A DNA stretch of 21,778 nt from an uncultured Collinsella sp. (GCA_934654765.1 CAKUGX010000022.1:1-21778), one strand, 5' to 3'. Shown: positions 7,701-14,515, numbered from the stretch's first letter. The notes: generated by a model not told the origin, from the sequence alone. Translations and numbers: made by a program.

Positions 7701-8127
7701 TCTGTACACCTCCACCACGTTTATGGAGCACAACTCGCACCCCGACTACAAGTACGAGATGGACGCTCCCACGCATGAGCACGACGGCATCAACCCCAGC
7801 TGCGGCGACGAGCTCACCTTGCAGCTGCGTGTCGAGAACGGTGTGATCGAGGAGGCAGCCTTTACCGGTCATGGCTGCGCCATCAGCCAGGCCAGCGCCG
7901 ACATCATGGCCGACCTCATCACCGGCGAGACGGTCGAGGAGGCACGCCGTCTGGCCGAGCTCTTCCTTGCCATGATCCGCGGCGAACAGCTTTCCGAGGA
8001 GGACCTGGAAGACCTGGACGAGGCCGCCCAGCTCCAGGACATCTCGCACATGCCCGCCCGCGTCAAGTGCGCCGAGCTCGCCTGGCGCACCCTCGACGGC
8101 ATGCTCACGGGACAAAATAATCAGTAG
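7693..8127 (+). CDS. sufU: SufU, zinc-dependent sulfurtransferase partner of SufS
   Basis: SufU accepts the persulfide from SufS and passes it to the scaffold. The 144-residue protein keeps the zinc-site residues of Gram-positive SufU: Cys37 and Asp39 (context PSCGDEL), Cys62 (GHGCAIS) and Cys126 (VKCAEL). The ATG at 7693 overlaps the sufS end by 8 nt, with GGAG upstream; longer in-frame starts lie inside sufS and are rejected. The last codons (TGQNNQ and the TAG stop) fall inside the 41-bp repeat at 8109-8149, so the natural C-terminus seems to be supplied by that element. Confidence 0.93.
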   Translation: MGNLYTSTTFMEHNSHPDYKYEMDAPTHEHDGINPSCGDELTLQLRVENGVIEEAAFTGHGCAISQASADIMADLITGETVEEARRLAELFLAMIRGEQLSEEDLEDLDEAAQLQDISHMPARVKCAELAWRTLDGMLTGQNNQ

Positions 8128-8149
8128 TATTTGTCCCAAATCTTAAGTA
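8109..8149. repeat. 41-bp repeat element, copy 2, overlapping the sufU 3' end
   Basis: It matches 2679-2719 at 39 of 41 positions: arms GGGACAAA (8109-8116) and TTTGTCCC (8130-8137), then AAATCTTAAGTA. GTAG (8124-8127) contains the sufU stop codon and precedes the small palindrome ATTTG-TCC-CAAAT. The RAYT transposase gene ends 44 bp further on. Confidence 0.88.
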
Positions 8150-8156
8150 TTTTGTT

Positions 8157-8197
8157 GGCCGAATCGCTTGACATGAGCGGTTCGGCCATTTTCTATT
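8157..8197 (+). terminator. suf operon terminator
   Basis: A 12-bp stem (GGCCGAATCGCT / AGCGGTTCGGCC, one T-G pair), a 7-nt loop, then ATTTTCTATT. It overlaps the stop codon of the convergent transposase gene. Confidence 0.88.
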
Positions 8198-8993
8198 CCG
8201 AGCCCTCGGCCTGAGCCTTCACCTGCGCATAAGCGCGCACAATACGAGAGACGGTGCTCTTGCTGATTCCCGTATACCGTTCGATCTCGCGCACCGTGTA
8301 GCCGCAATCGTGCAGGGCGAAAATGATTTCGTCTCGCCGCGAGGGCGCAACGGTCTTGAGCTCATTAAGCGGAACGCCCAGCCTCCTGGCCATCTTGTCG
8401 GCAAACGCATGCCGCTCCCACTCGGTCTCATCCATATCGTGAATCACGGGATCGGAACCATCGGGCGTCTTGAGTGAGTAGTCGATAAAGCCCCCTGCCG
8501 ATCCAAAGAGTTCGAGCACCGTGGACGGATCCGAAAAGCCCTTCGCTACATCGCCGTCATACATCCGCAGATACTCGGCAAAGCTGCTCCACGGATAGCG
8601 CTCGATCAGGGCGATGCCCGCCTCCTGCGGATTAGCATGAACATAGCGAATAGCGGCCATCAGATAACGGTCGGTATCGAGCGAACGCCGGTCAAAACGG
8701 TTCTGGAACAGATGGCCCGTGCGCCCGGTGCGCTTATTGAACCGCCGCGCGTACGTCAAAAGCAGCCGGTGCATCGCCGCGCTCATCCTGTCCTCGTAAT
8801 CCGCAAGCACCAGATGCACGTGATTGCCCATAAGGCACCAAGCGATAACTGTCACGCCCGCCTCCCGGCAGCAGTCGCGCATCAGTTCCAAAAACTCCCA
8901 CCGGTCTTCATCGCCCTCAAAGATGAGCTGCTTGCCCGTACCGCGGGCACAGACATGGTAAAAGCCGGTAACCGTTCTCCAAACGCGCTGCAT
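8193..8993 (-). CDS. REP-associated tyrosine transposase (RAYT, Y1/TnpA_REP family)
   Basis: The 266-residue protein has the Y1 transposase core: the metal-binding HUH motif as GNHVHLV (His58, His60), GHLFQNRF (93-100), and RYVHANP with probable catalytic Tyr117. Such single-strand DNA nucleases act on REP palindromes. The C-terminal part (about 210-262) carries a helix-turn-helix (YTVREIERYTGISKSTVSRIVRAY) absent from the shortest family members. AAGGGAG lies 5-6 nt before the ATG. It is a single gene without flanking terminal inverted repeats, as is normal for domesticated RAYTs, and the frame is intact. It sits between two Fe-S gene sets and beside copy 2 of the 41-bp repeat, its plausible substrate. 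Confidence 0.9.
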   Translation of the reverse strand: MQRVWRTVTGFYHVCARGTGKQLIFEGDEDRWEFLELMRDCCREAGVTVIAWCLMGNHVHLVLADYEDRMSAAMHRLLLTYARRFNKRTGRTGHLFQNRFDRRSLDTDRYLMAAIRYVHANPQEAGIALIERYPWSSFAEYLRMYDGDVAKGFSDPSTVLELFGSAGGFIDYSLKTPDGSDPVIHDMDETEWERHAFADKMARRLGVPLNELKTVAPSRRDEIIFALHDCGYTVREIERYTGISKSTVSRIVRAYAQVKAQAEGSE

Positions 8994-9026
8994 GGCGCTC
9001 CCTTCGCCGGGATCTGCTTGTCATCC

Positions 9027-9055
9027 AATACAGCACGATTGAAGCGTGCCATCAA
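9027..9055 (-). promoter_or_regulatory. Possible promoter of the transposase gene
   Basis: On the minus strand TTGATG and TGTATT are separated by 17 bp, 34 bp upstream of the start. The spacer contains a small inverted repeat (GCACG / CGTGC). Both hexamers match consensus at only 4 of 6 positions. Confidence 0.35.
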
Positions 9056-9396
9056 AACATTCACGCAAAACGATACGCTCGCGCGGCCAAAGGCGGTAAA
9101 CGGGCGGCGAACGGCGTCATTGCAACAGGTCAACCCCTGCAACGCCTACAAGAGCTGACCAAAAGCTTGCCCAGGACTGACCCCCTATACGGAAGTTCAC
9201 GACCACAGAACATCGAGTTAAACCGTTTCAATTAAAACTTCCGGGCTTCTCGCTACGAAAACTGAGCCGTTCGCCGAATATTCCGTGCATTTCGCGGTAT
9301 TATAGGGGCTGCATGTCATGTCCCTTTCGAAGGGTCGCCCGGCAATCGCCAGCCACGACCCCCAGACGGGACGCCAACACGATAGAGAGGAGAGGC
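9056..9396. other. Gene-free region upstream of the scaffold/GGGtGRT operon
   Basis: No convincing ORF or RNA gene is seen. A -10-like TATTAT at 9298-9303 (context GCGGTATTATAGGG) without a clear -35 would give a 5' leader of about 85 nt. AT-rich sequence at 9210-9240 precedes it. No known riboswitch was recognised by eye. Confidence 0.4.
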
Positions 9397-10131
9397 ATGC
9401 AGTACTCACAGGAAGTGGAGAACATGTGCCCCGTTGCCAAGGGTGCATACCACGGCCCCGCACCCATCCCCGAGGAGGGCAAGTGGGTCCAGGCTAAGGA
9501 GATTTCCGACATCTCCGGTCTTACGCACGGTGTGGGTTGGTGCGCACCTCAGCAGGGCGCCTGCAAGCTCACGCTGAACGTCAAGGACGGCATCATCGAG
9601 GAGGCCCTCGTTGAGACCATCGGCTGCTCGGGCATGACCCACTCTGCCGCCATGGCTTCCGAGATCCTTCCCGGTAAGACCATCCTCGAGGCCCTCAACA
9701 CCGACCTCGTCTGCGACGCCATCAACGTTGCTATGCGCGAGATCTTCCTGCAGATCGTTTACGGCCGCAGCCAGACCGCGTTCTCCGAGGGCGGCCTGCC
9801 CGTGGGCGCCTCCCTCGACGACCTTGGCAAGGGCCTTCGCTCTCAGGTCGGCACCATGTTCGGCACCAAGGCCAAGGGCGCTCGTTACCTCGAGCTCGCT
9901 CAGGGCTACGTCACCCGTATGGCTCTCAACGACAAGAACGAGATCATCGCATTCGAGTTCCTGAACCTCGGCAAGTTCACCGACGCCGTCAAGGCCGGCA
10001 AGACCCCCGAGGAGGCCATCGCTGGCGCTATGGGCCACTATGGTCAGTGGGAGAACGCTGCCAAGTACATCGACCCGCGCACCGACGAGGAGACTCACTC
10101 CGTCGCCAGCGTGTTCCCGGTTCACGAGTAG
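9397..10131 (+). CDS. Fe-S cluster assembly scaffold-like protein, partner of GGGtGRT protein
   Basis: The 244-residue protein contains a NifU-N/SufU-like segment: Cys49 and Cys56 (context GWCAPQQGACKLTL), then VKDGIIEEALVETIGCSGM with Cys77. This aligns by eye with SufU's CGDELTL...GHGCA. Cys11 and Cys106 are extra; the Asp after the first SufU cysteine and the C-terminal third cysteine have no obvious counterpart. The C-terminal half (about 120-244) is unlike SufU. The start at 9397 is chosen for GGAGAGG just upstream; the open frame before it has no RBS. The GGGtGRT gene follows after 18 nt, the pairing known in many anaerobes. Codons lean to GCT and CGT, suggesting strong expression. A Fe-S role is likely, but the biochemistry is not established here. 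Confidence 0.85.
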   Translation: MQYSQEVENMCPVAKGAYHGPAPIPEEGKWVQAKEISDISGLTHGVGWCAPQQGACKLTLNVKDGIIEEALVETIGCSGMTHSAAMASEILPGKTILEALNTDLVCDAINVAMREIFLQIVYGRSQTAFSEGGLPVGASLDDLGKGLRSQVGTMFGTKAKGARYLELAQGYVTRMALNDKNEIIAFEFLNLGKFTDAVKAGKTPEEAIAGAMGHYGQWENAAKYIDPRTDEETHSVASVFPVHE

Positions 10132-10149
10132 AAAGGGAGGGAAATAACT

Positions 10150-11154
10150 ATGACTGTTACGTTCGAAGGTTACGAGCGCCGCGCTGACAAGATCAACAAG
10201 TGCCTCGCCGACAACGGCATCGCCTCCCTCGAGGAAGCTCTGCAGATCTGCACCGACAAGGGCTTCAACCCGCGTGAGATCGTCAACAACACCCAGTCCA
10301 TCGCCTTCCAGAACGCCGAGTGGGCCTACACCCTCGGCTGCGCTCTCGCTGTCAAGCGTGGCGCCAAGACCGCTTCTGAGGCTGCCGCCATCATCGGCGA
10401 GGGCATCCAGGCCTTCACCGTTCCCGGCTCCGTCGCCGAGGACCGCAAGGTCGGTCTGGGCCATGGCAACCTGGGCGCTATGCTGCTCTCCGACGACACC
10501 GAGTGCTTCGCCTTCCTGGCCGGTCACGAGTCCTTCGCTGCTGCTGAGGGCGCTATCGGCCTGGCTCTGAACGCCAACAAGGCTCGCAAGAAGCCGCTGC
10601 GCGTTATCCTCAATGGTCTGGGCAAGGACGCCGCCCAGATCATCGCCCGCATCAACGGCTTCACCTATGTGAAGACCCAGTTCGACTACTACACGGGCGA
10701 GCTCAAGGTCGTCGAGACCATCCCCTACTCCGATGGTCCCCGCGCTGCCGTTAACTGCTACGGCTCCGACGACGTCCGCGAGGGCGTTGCCATCATGTGG
10801 CACGAGAACGTCGATATCTCGATCACCGGTAACTCCACCAACCCCACGCGCTTCCAGCATCCCGTCGCTGGCACCTACAAGAAGGAGCGCATCGAGGCTG
10901 GCAAGAAGTACTTCTCCGTCGCTTCTGGTGGCGGCACTGGCCGCACCCTGCACCCGGACAACATGGCCGCCGGCCCTGCCTCTTACGGCATGACCGACAC
11001 CATGGGCCGTATGCACTCCGACGCCCAGTTCGCCGGTTCTTCCTCCGTTCCTGCACACGTTGAGATGATGGGTCTCATCGGCATGGGCAACAACCCCATG
11101 GTCGGTGCCACCGTCGCCTGCGCTGTCGCCGTCGAGGAGGCCCTCAAGGCCTAA
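10150..11154 (+). CDS. GGGtGRT family protein
   Basis: The 334-residue protein carries the family-defining motif GGGTGRT at 260-266, followed by LHPDNMAAGPASYG. No signal peptide or membrane segment is visible, so it is cytoplasmic. The family is conserved in anaerobic bacteria and archaea, usually beside the NifU-like scaffold encoded just upstream; its biochemical role is not settled. The Gly-rich loop could bind a nucleotide or phosphate. There are few cysteines (Cys18, Cys37 and others in the N-terminal half, such as EECF-type contexts), so it need not bind a cluster itself. AAGGGAGGG lies 9-10 nt before the ATG. Codon use is strongly biased (GCT, TCC, CGT), as in highly expressed genes. 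A strong terminator follows. Confidence 0.9.
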   Translation: MTVTFEGYERRADKINKCLADNGIASLEEALQICTDKGFNPREIVNNTQSIAFQNAEWAYTLGCALAVKRGAKTASEAAAIIGEGIQAFTVPGSVAEDRKVGLGHGNLGAMLLSDDTECFAFLAGHESFAAAEGAIGLALNANKARKKPLRVILNGLGKDAAQIIARINGFTYVKTQFDYYTGELKVVETIPYSDGPRAAVNCYGSDDVREGVAIMWHENVDISITGNSTNPTRFQHPVAGTYKKERIEAGKKYFSVASGGGTGRTLHPDNMAAGPASYGMTDTMGRMHSDAQFAGSSSVPAHVEMMGLIGMGNNPMVGATVACAVAVEEALKA

Positions 11155-11189
11155 TCGCGCCCGCGCGATGCTCATATAGTTGAGCTTTG

Positions 11190-11226
11190 GAGCCGCTACC
11201 TTTCGGGGTAGCGGCTCTTTTTGTTT
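11190..11226 (+). terminator. Terminator of the scaffold/GGGtGRT operon
   Basis: A perfect 11-bp stem (GAGCCGCTACC / GGTAGCGGCTC), 6-nt loop, then TTTTTGTTT. A smaller hairpin (ATCGCGC-CC-GCGCGAT, 11154-11169) lies directly at the stop codon. Confidence 0.95.
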
Positions 11227-11293
11227 GCGCTGTCGCAGGGTAGCTAATGCCAATATATCAGTTGGGGCGAAATACGAGATGTGATGAGACAAA

Positions 11294-11314
11294 GCGTCAG
11301 AACGTCCATGACGC
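11294..11314. promoter_or_regulatory. Inverted repeat upstream of the FAD oxidoreductase
   Basis: Arms GCGTCA and TGACGC, perfectly complementary, are separated by 9 bp, about 100 bp upstream of the start. It may be an operator; no clear promoter hexamers were fixed around it. Confidence 0.3.
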
Positions 11315-11410
11315 CCACCTGCCATATTTGCCCTTTACCGATTTGCCGAGTCTTTGCGGCCCCATTGCCGATCACCCGTGCGACAATGCGCCGAACGAGA
11401 AAGGAATCCG

Positions 11411-12937
11411 ATGGAATCGACTGATGTACTGGTAATTGGATCTGGCATTGCGGGCCTTTGCGCCGCCATCGAAGCGGCACGCACGGGTGCAACCGTCACT
11501 GTGGCAAGCGCCGGCAAGACTATGAGTGGATCGAGCTTCTTCCCCGGAACCTGGGGCTTAGGGCTTATCGGACCCGTTAACGAAGACGACGAACAAGACC
11601 TCATCGACACCATTCAGACCGTTGGTGGCGGCGTCGCCGACCCCGAGCTTGTCCAGACGTTTGTCCACAGCATTCCCCAGGCAATTGAATGGCTTGAGCA
11701 AGACCTGGGCGTTGAGCTCCAGCGTCCGCAAAGCGCTGAGAGCGCTCAGCAAAAGCAATTTATCCCCTGCTTTGACCACAAGACGCGCATGTGGCGCGGC
11801 CTCACCCGCAAGCCCCTTGAGGACGCTCTGACGACCCGGATCGAGTCACTCGGCATTCGCCTGCTCCCCCGCCATGAGCTTATCGACCTTGTTGAGGACA
11901 CGGACGGAAAGATTGTCGGCGCCACGCTCTACGACCGCGCAAACGAGCATCTCATGTCTCTGGCAGCTAAAGCCACTATCATTGCTGCGGGCGGCACGGG
12001 TGGCCTGTTCGAGCGCAGCCTCACTTCCGCCGACGTGCTCAGCTCATCACAGGCCATCGCGCTGACGCACGGTGCGTCCCTTACTAATATAGAGTTCATG
12101 CAGATGATGCCCGGCTTTATCGAGCCCAAGCGCAACCTTGTCTTTAACGAGAAAACCTGGCGTTACGTCACATTTGACCAACCGGTCGATATTGCCGACG
12201 GCAAGCTGGACGATCTGCTTGAGCAGCGCTCCGGATATGGTCCTTTCACCTCGCGCTTGGCCTCCCGCGCCATCGACCTCATCATAGATCAGGCAGGTGT
12301 TGAGGGCCTGGCGCTCCACTACGACTTCCCCCGCGAGGACGTCCCCGAGTTTGTGCAGAACTTTGCCACCTGGCTACAGGACGAGCACGGAATCGCGCCG
12401 ACCGACAAGATGCGCGTGGCGATGTATGCCCACGCCGCTAACGGCGGTATCAAGATCGACAAGACCGCATATACGGGCGTTGAGGGCCTCTACGCCTGTG
12501 GCGAGGCAACAGGCGGCATGCACGGCGCCGACCGCATTGGCGGCTTGTCGAGTGCCAACGGCATCGTATTCGGGCGCATCGCGGGCGCATCGGCAGCCCA
12601 GGCAGCACAGAATGCACCTGAGGCAGCCCTGAAGGCGGATATCGCCCTCCCCCAGTACGGCATTGCCACAACAGACGCCGAGCGCCTGACACACGGCCTT
12701 AAGCACACGATGAGTACCTATTGCATGATTAACAGGACCGAGACGGGCCTATCAAAGGCACTACACGAGCTTGAGGGCTTGAAGACGGAGGCAACGACCT
12801 TAAGCACACAGAAAGTCCAGGACAGCGAAGTCGCAGCCCTCACCCGCCTGCAATCGCAGATTCAACTAGCACAGGAAATGGTCAAAGCCATGCGCGCACG
12901 GACCGAAAGCCTCGGATCGCACTATCGATCGAATTAA
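11411..12937 (+). CDS. FAD-dependent oxidoreductase (fumarate reductase/L-aspartate oxidase superfamily)
   Basis: The 508-residue protein begins with the FAD-binding Rossmann motif VIGSGIAG (8-15), has the internal IIAAGGTGGLF segment, and ends with the FAD-contact motif GLYACGEATGGMHGADRIGG, close to the NadB/SdhA signature. It resembles L-aspartate oxidase most, but nadA and nadC are not next to it and the helical C-terminal domain looks short, so the substrate is left open. No Tat or Sec signal and no heme-binding region, so it is cytoplasmic. The ATG at 11411 has AAAGGA 7 nt upstream and places the Rossmann motif at the usual distance. It appears monocistronic. Confidence 0.85.
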   Translation: MESTDVLVIGSGIAGLCAAIEAARTGATVTVASAGKTMSGSSFFPGTWGLGLIGPVNEDDEQDLIDTIQTVGGGVADPELVQTFVHSIPQAIEWLEQDLGVELQRPQSAESAQQKQFIPCFDHKTRMWRGLTRKPLEDALTTRIESLGIRLLPRHELIDLVEDTDGKIVGATLYDRANEHLMSLAAKATIIAAGGTGGLFERSLTSADVLSSSQAIALTHGASLTNIEFMQMMPGFIEPKRNLVFNEKTWRYVTFDQPVDIADGKLDDLLEQRSGYGPFTSRLASRAIDLIIDQAGVEGLALHYDFPREDVPEFVQNFATWLQDEHGIAPTDKMRVAMYAHAANGGIKIDKTAYTGVEGLYACGEATGGMHGADRIGGLSSANGIVFGRIAGASAAQAAQNAPEAALKADIALPQYGIATTDAERLTHGLKHTMSTYCMINRTETGLSKALHELEGLKTEATTLSTQKVQDSEVAALTRLQSQIQLAQEMVKAMRARTESLGSHYRSN

Positions 12938-12982
12938 ACTGGACACCTATCTAAAGCAGGGCACAACTAATCGATATCTATG

Positions 12983-13012
12983 GGCCCCGTGAGCTCGAAG
13001 TGGCACGGGGCC
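12983..13012 (+). terminator. Possible terminator hairpin after the oxidoreductase
   Basis: A 9-bp GC-rich stem (GGCCCCGTG / CACGGGGCC) with a 12-nt loop. No T-run follows, so intrinsic termination is doubtful; it may be a Rho-dependent end or a stabilising hairpin. Confidence 0.35.
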
Positions 13013-13098
13013 GATTCGTGTCCGTACGGCAGCGTATCCTTATTCTGAATACGGAGCGGGCAAAGCTCGCATAGACAATAGGCCAGCGAGGAGGAGAT

Positions 13099-13959
13099 AT
13101 GGACAGTAGAGATATCGAGAAGTGGCGTGTCGAACTTGATAGCTACGCCAATGTAGAAGACGGCGTTGAGTATTGGCTCGCACGAGATTTAATGGAACCC
13201 ATGGGGTACACGCGATGGGAAAACTTCGCCGAAGTTGTTAAGAGGGCAAAAGTCTCGTGCGAAACAAACAAAACTCCAGTTGATTCCCATTTTCGTGACA
13301 CCACGAAAATGGTAATTGCCGGTGTCGCCGCTCGCGCGGTTAAAGACTACAAACTTACGCGCTATGCATGCTATTTAATCGCCCAGAACGGAGATTCAAA
13401 CAAGCCAGAGATTGCACTCGCCCAGGCATACTTTGCCGTGCAGACGCGCCGCCAAGAGCTCATAGAGCAGCGCTTCGCAGAGATTCAGCGCTTACAGGCG
13501 CGCCACTCGCTATCCGATTCAGAGAAACAGCTCTCGGGTATTGCATTCAAACGCGGCGTGGACTCCAAAGGATTCGCGATCATCAAGTCGAAGGGCGATG
13601 AAGCGTTATTCGGCGGCAGAAGCACGGCGGAAATGAAGCAGCAGCTCGGCATACCCAAGAGCGCGGCATTGGCGGACAGGTTAGCCGATGTCCTCATCAA
13701 AGCAAAGGACCTTACGAACTCGATGACGGCCTTCAACGCCGAGGAACACGACCTATACGGTCTGGACCATATCAAGCAAGAGCACGTCGAGAACAACGCA
13801 AGCGTGCGTGGCAGCCTCATCGACCGCGGAATTGTCCCCGAGAACCTGCCGCCTGCCGAGGATACAAAAAAGCTCGAGCGTCGCGTGAAGGCAGACGAAA
13901 AGAAACTCAAGGAAGGTACTGACGGTTTTACCGATCCCCAGGGTAGACTCGATCTGTGA
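13099..13959 (+). CDS. dinD: DinD-like DNA-damage-inducible protein
   Basis: The 286-residue protein matches the DinD family along its length: an N-terminal Bro-N-like region (EYWLARDLMEPMGYTRWENF, then the conserved KDYKLTRYACYLIAQNGD at about 82-99), followed by a helical charged C-terminal half. E. coli DinD is SOS-induced and disassembles RecA filaments. Here no CGAAC-type or CTGT-type LexA box was found in the 160 bp upstream. GGAGGAG immediately precedes the ATG. Codon choice is less GC-biased than in its neighbours (AAA, ATT and TTT are frequent), and the gene ends 18 bp before a duplicated tRNA-Lys terminator segment; both suggest acquisition. Family call is firm; SOS control is not shown. 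Confidence 0.88.
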   Translation: MDSRDIEKWRVELDSYANVEDGVEYWLARDLMEPMGYTRWENFAEVVKRAKVSCETNKTPVDSHFRDTTKMVIAGVAARAVKDYKLTRYACYLIAQNGDSNKPEIALAQAYFAVQTRRQELIEQRFAEIQRLQARHSLSDSEKQLSGIAFKRGVDSKGFAIIKSKGDEALFGGRSTAEMKQQLGIPKSAALADRLADVLIKAKDLTNSMTAFNAEEHDLYGLDHIKQEHVENNASVRGSLIDRGIVPENLPPAEDTKKLERRVKADEKKLKEGTDGFTDPQGRLDL

Positions 13960-13976
13960 AAGCGGCCGCGCTCTTT

Positions 13977-14062
13977 CGGGTCCGACCACATGCGAGGTCA
14001 ACAAAAAAGACGGCCAACTTTCGCTGACCGTCTTAACATACTTTGGTGGCCGTCAGGGGGTC
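13977..14062 (-). repeat. Diverged duplicate of the tRNA-Lys 3' end plus terminator
   Basis: It matches 14153-14240 at about 86% (roughly ten substitutions and two 1-nt gaps by eye). It covers the last 20 nt of tRNA-Lys including CCA, the downstream terminator and about 20 bp beyond. One G is missing in the acceptor stem, and the tRNA is cut off at the T-arm. It is a tRNA remnant or att-like scar, not a functional tRNA. Confidence 0.85.
14001..14034 (-). terminator. Duplicated copy of the tRNA operon terminator
   Basis: Minus-strand 12-bp stem (AAGACGGTCAGC / GTTGGCCGTCTT) with a GAAA loop and a T-run. It is a near-copy of the terminator at 14178-14210, and converges with dinD. Confidence 0.8.
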
Positions 14063-14063
14063 A

Positions 14064-14133
14064 GCCTGCTGCGCAGGCGGCCGCTGCGGCGCTTCGCGCC
14101 TTGCGCGCTGCGCTGGCAAATGCTCGCGCATTT
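14064..14133. repeat. Cluster of three short perfect hairpins
   Basis: GCCTGC-TGC-GCAGGC (14064-14078), GGCGC-TTC-GCGCC (14088-14100) and AAATGC-TCGC-GCATTT (14118-14133) lie between the two halves of the tRNA-Lys duplication. No coding capacity is seen and the function is unknown. Confidence 0.6.
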
Positions 14134-14152
14134 CCTCAGCAACGCGCCCTTA

Positions 14153-14240
14153 CGGGTTCGACCCCATGTACTGTTAACAAAAAAAGACGGCCAACTTTCG
14201 TTGACCGTCTAAACATGCTTTGGTGGGCCGTCAGGGGGTC
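14153..14240 (-). repeat. Parental copy of the duplicated segment
   Basis: The partner of 13977-14062. It includes the 3' end of the intact downstream tRNA-Lys and the operon terminator. Confidence 0.85.
14178..14210 (-). terminator. Terminator of the tRNA-His/tRNA-Lys operon
   Basis: Minus-strand 11-bp stem (AGACGGTCAAC / GTTGGCCGTCT) with a GAAA loop, then a run of seven T. Confidence 0.92.
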
Positions 14241-14296
14241 GAACCCTGGACCTTGGGATTAAGAGTCCCCTGCTCTACCAACTGAGCTAACGACCC
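14221..14296 (-). tRNA. tRNA-Lys(CTT), second copy
   Basis: A 76-nt cloverleaf starts GGGTCGTTAGCTCAG, has anticodon loop CTCTTAA (anticodon CTT), T-arm GGGTTCGACCC and an encoded CCA. It is identical to 14340-14415 and is the last gene of the tRNA operon. Confidence 0.97.
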
Positions 14297-14300
14297 AAAG

Positions 14301-14326
14301 CTAAAGTCCGTTGTGGCGGACTTTAG
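14301..14326 (-). other. Perfect hairpin between the two tRNA-Lys genes
   Basis: CTAAAGTCCG and CGGACTTTAG form a 10-bp stem with a 6-nt loop. No T-run follows on the minus strand, so it is more likely a processing or spacer hairpin than a terminator. Confidence 0.6.
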
Positions 14327-14339
14327 AGGAGATATCGTG

Positions 14340-14415
14340 TGGTGGGCCGTCAGGGGGTCGAACCCTGGACCTTGGGATTAAGAGTCCCCTGCTCTACCAA
14401 CTGAGCTAACGACCC
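14340..14415 (-). tRNA. tRNA-Lys(CTT), first copy
   Basis: The same 76 nt as 14221-14296, with anticodon CTT and encoded CCA. It lies between tRNA-His and the second tRNA-Lys, in the same direction. Confidence 0.97.
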
Positions 14416-14437
14416 GATATCAACACGAAGCAAGAAC

Positions 14438-14515
14438 TGGGGTGGGTAAAGGGACTCGAACCCTCGACCTACGGGACCACAACCCGTCGCTCTAGCCAAC
14501 TGAGCTACACCCACC
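14438..14515 (-). tRNA. tRNA-His(GTG)
   Basis: The cloverleaf starts GGTGGGTGTAGCTCAG with the extra 5' G (G-1 facing C73) typical of tRNA-His. The anticodon loop is TTGTGGT (anticodon GTG), the T-arm is GGGTTCGAGTCCC, and CCA is encoded. It is the first gene of the operon. Confidence 0.97.

Noticed and set aside
8193..8993. IS200/IS605 insertion sequence
   Set aside because: The protein is RAYT-like with a C-terminal HTH. No tnpB or IS end structures flank it, so it is called a single-copy RAYT rather than an IS.
9406..11325. 639-residue open frame on the minus strand opposite the scaffold and GGGtGRT genes
   Set aside because: It is a shadow frame covering two real genes and a terminator.
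11247..11435. 62-residue ORF upstream of the FAD oxidoreductase
   Set aside because: It overlaps the oxidoreductase start region, has no RBS, and shows no family resemblance.
12938..13098. SOS box upstream of dinD
   Set aside because: No match to actinobacterial or E. coli LexA consensus; only unrelated short repeats (CCGTACGG; CGTAT/ATACG) are present.
13977..14062. A third tRNA-Lys gene
   Set aside because: Only the T-arm/acceptor 3' part is present and it has lost a base; no D-arm or anticodon arm can be formed.
14064..14133. CRISPR-like array
   Set aside because: The three palindromes differ in sequence, spacing is irregular, and no cas genes are present.
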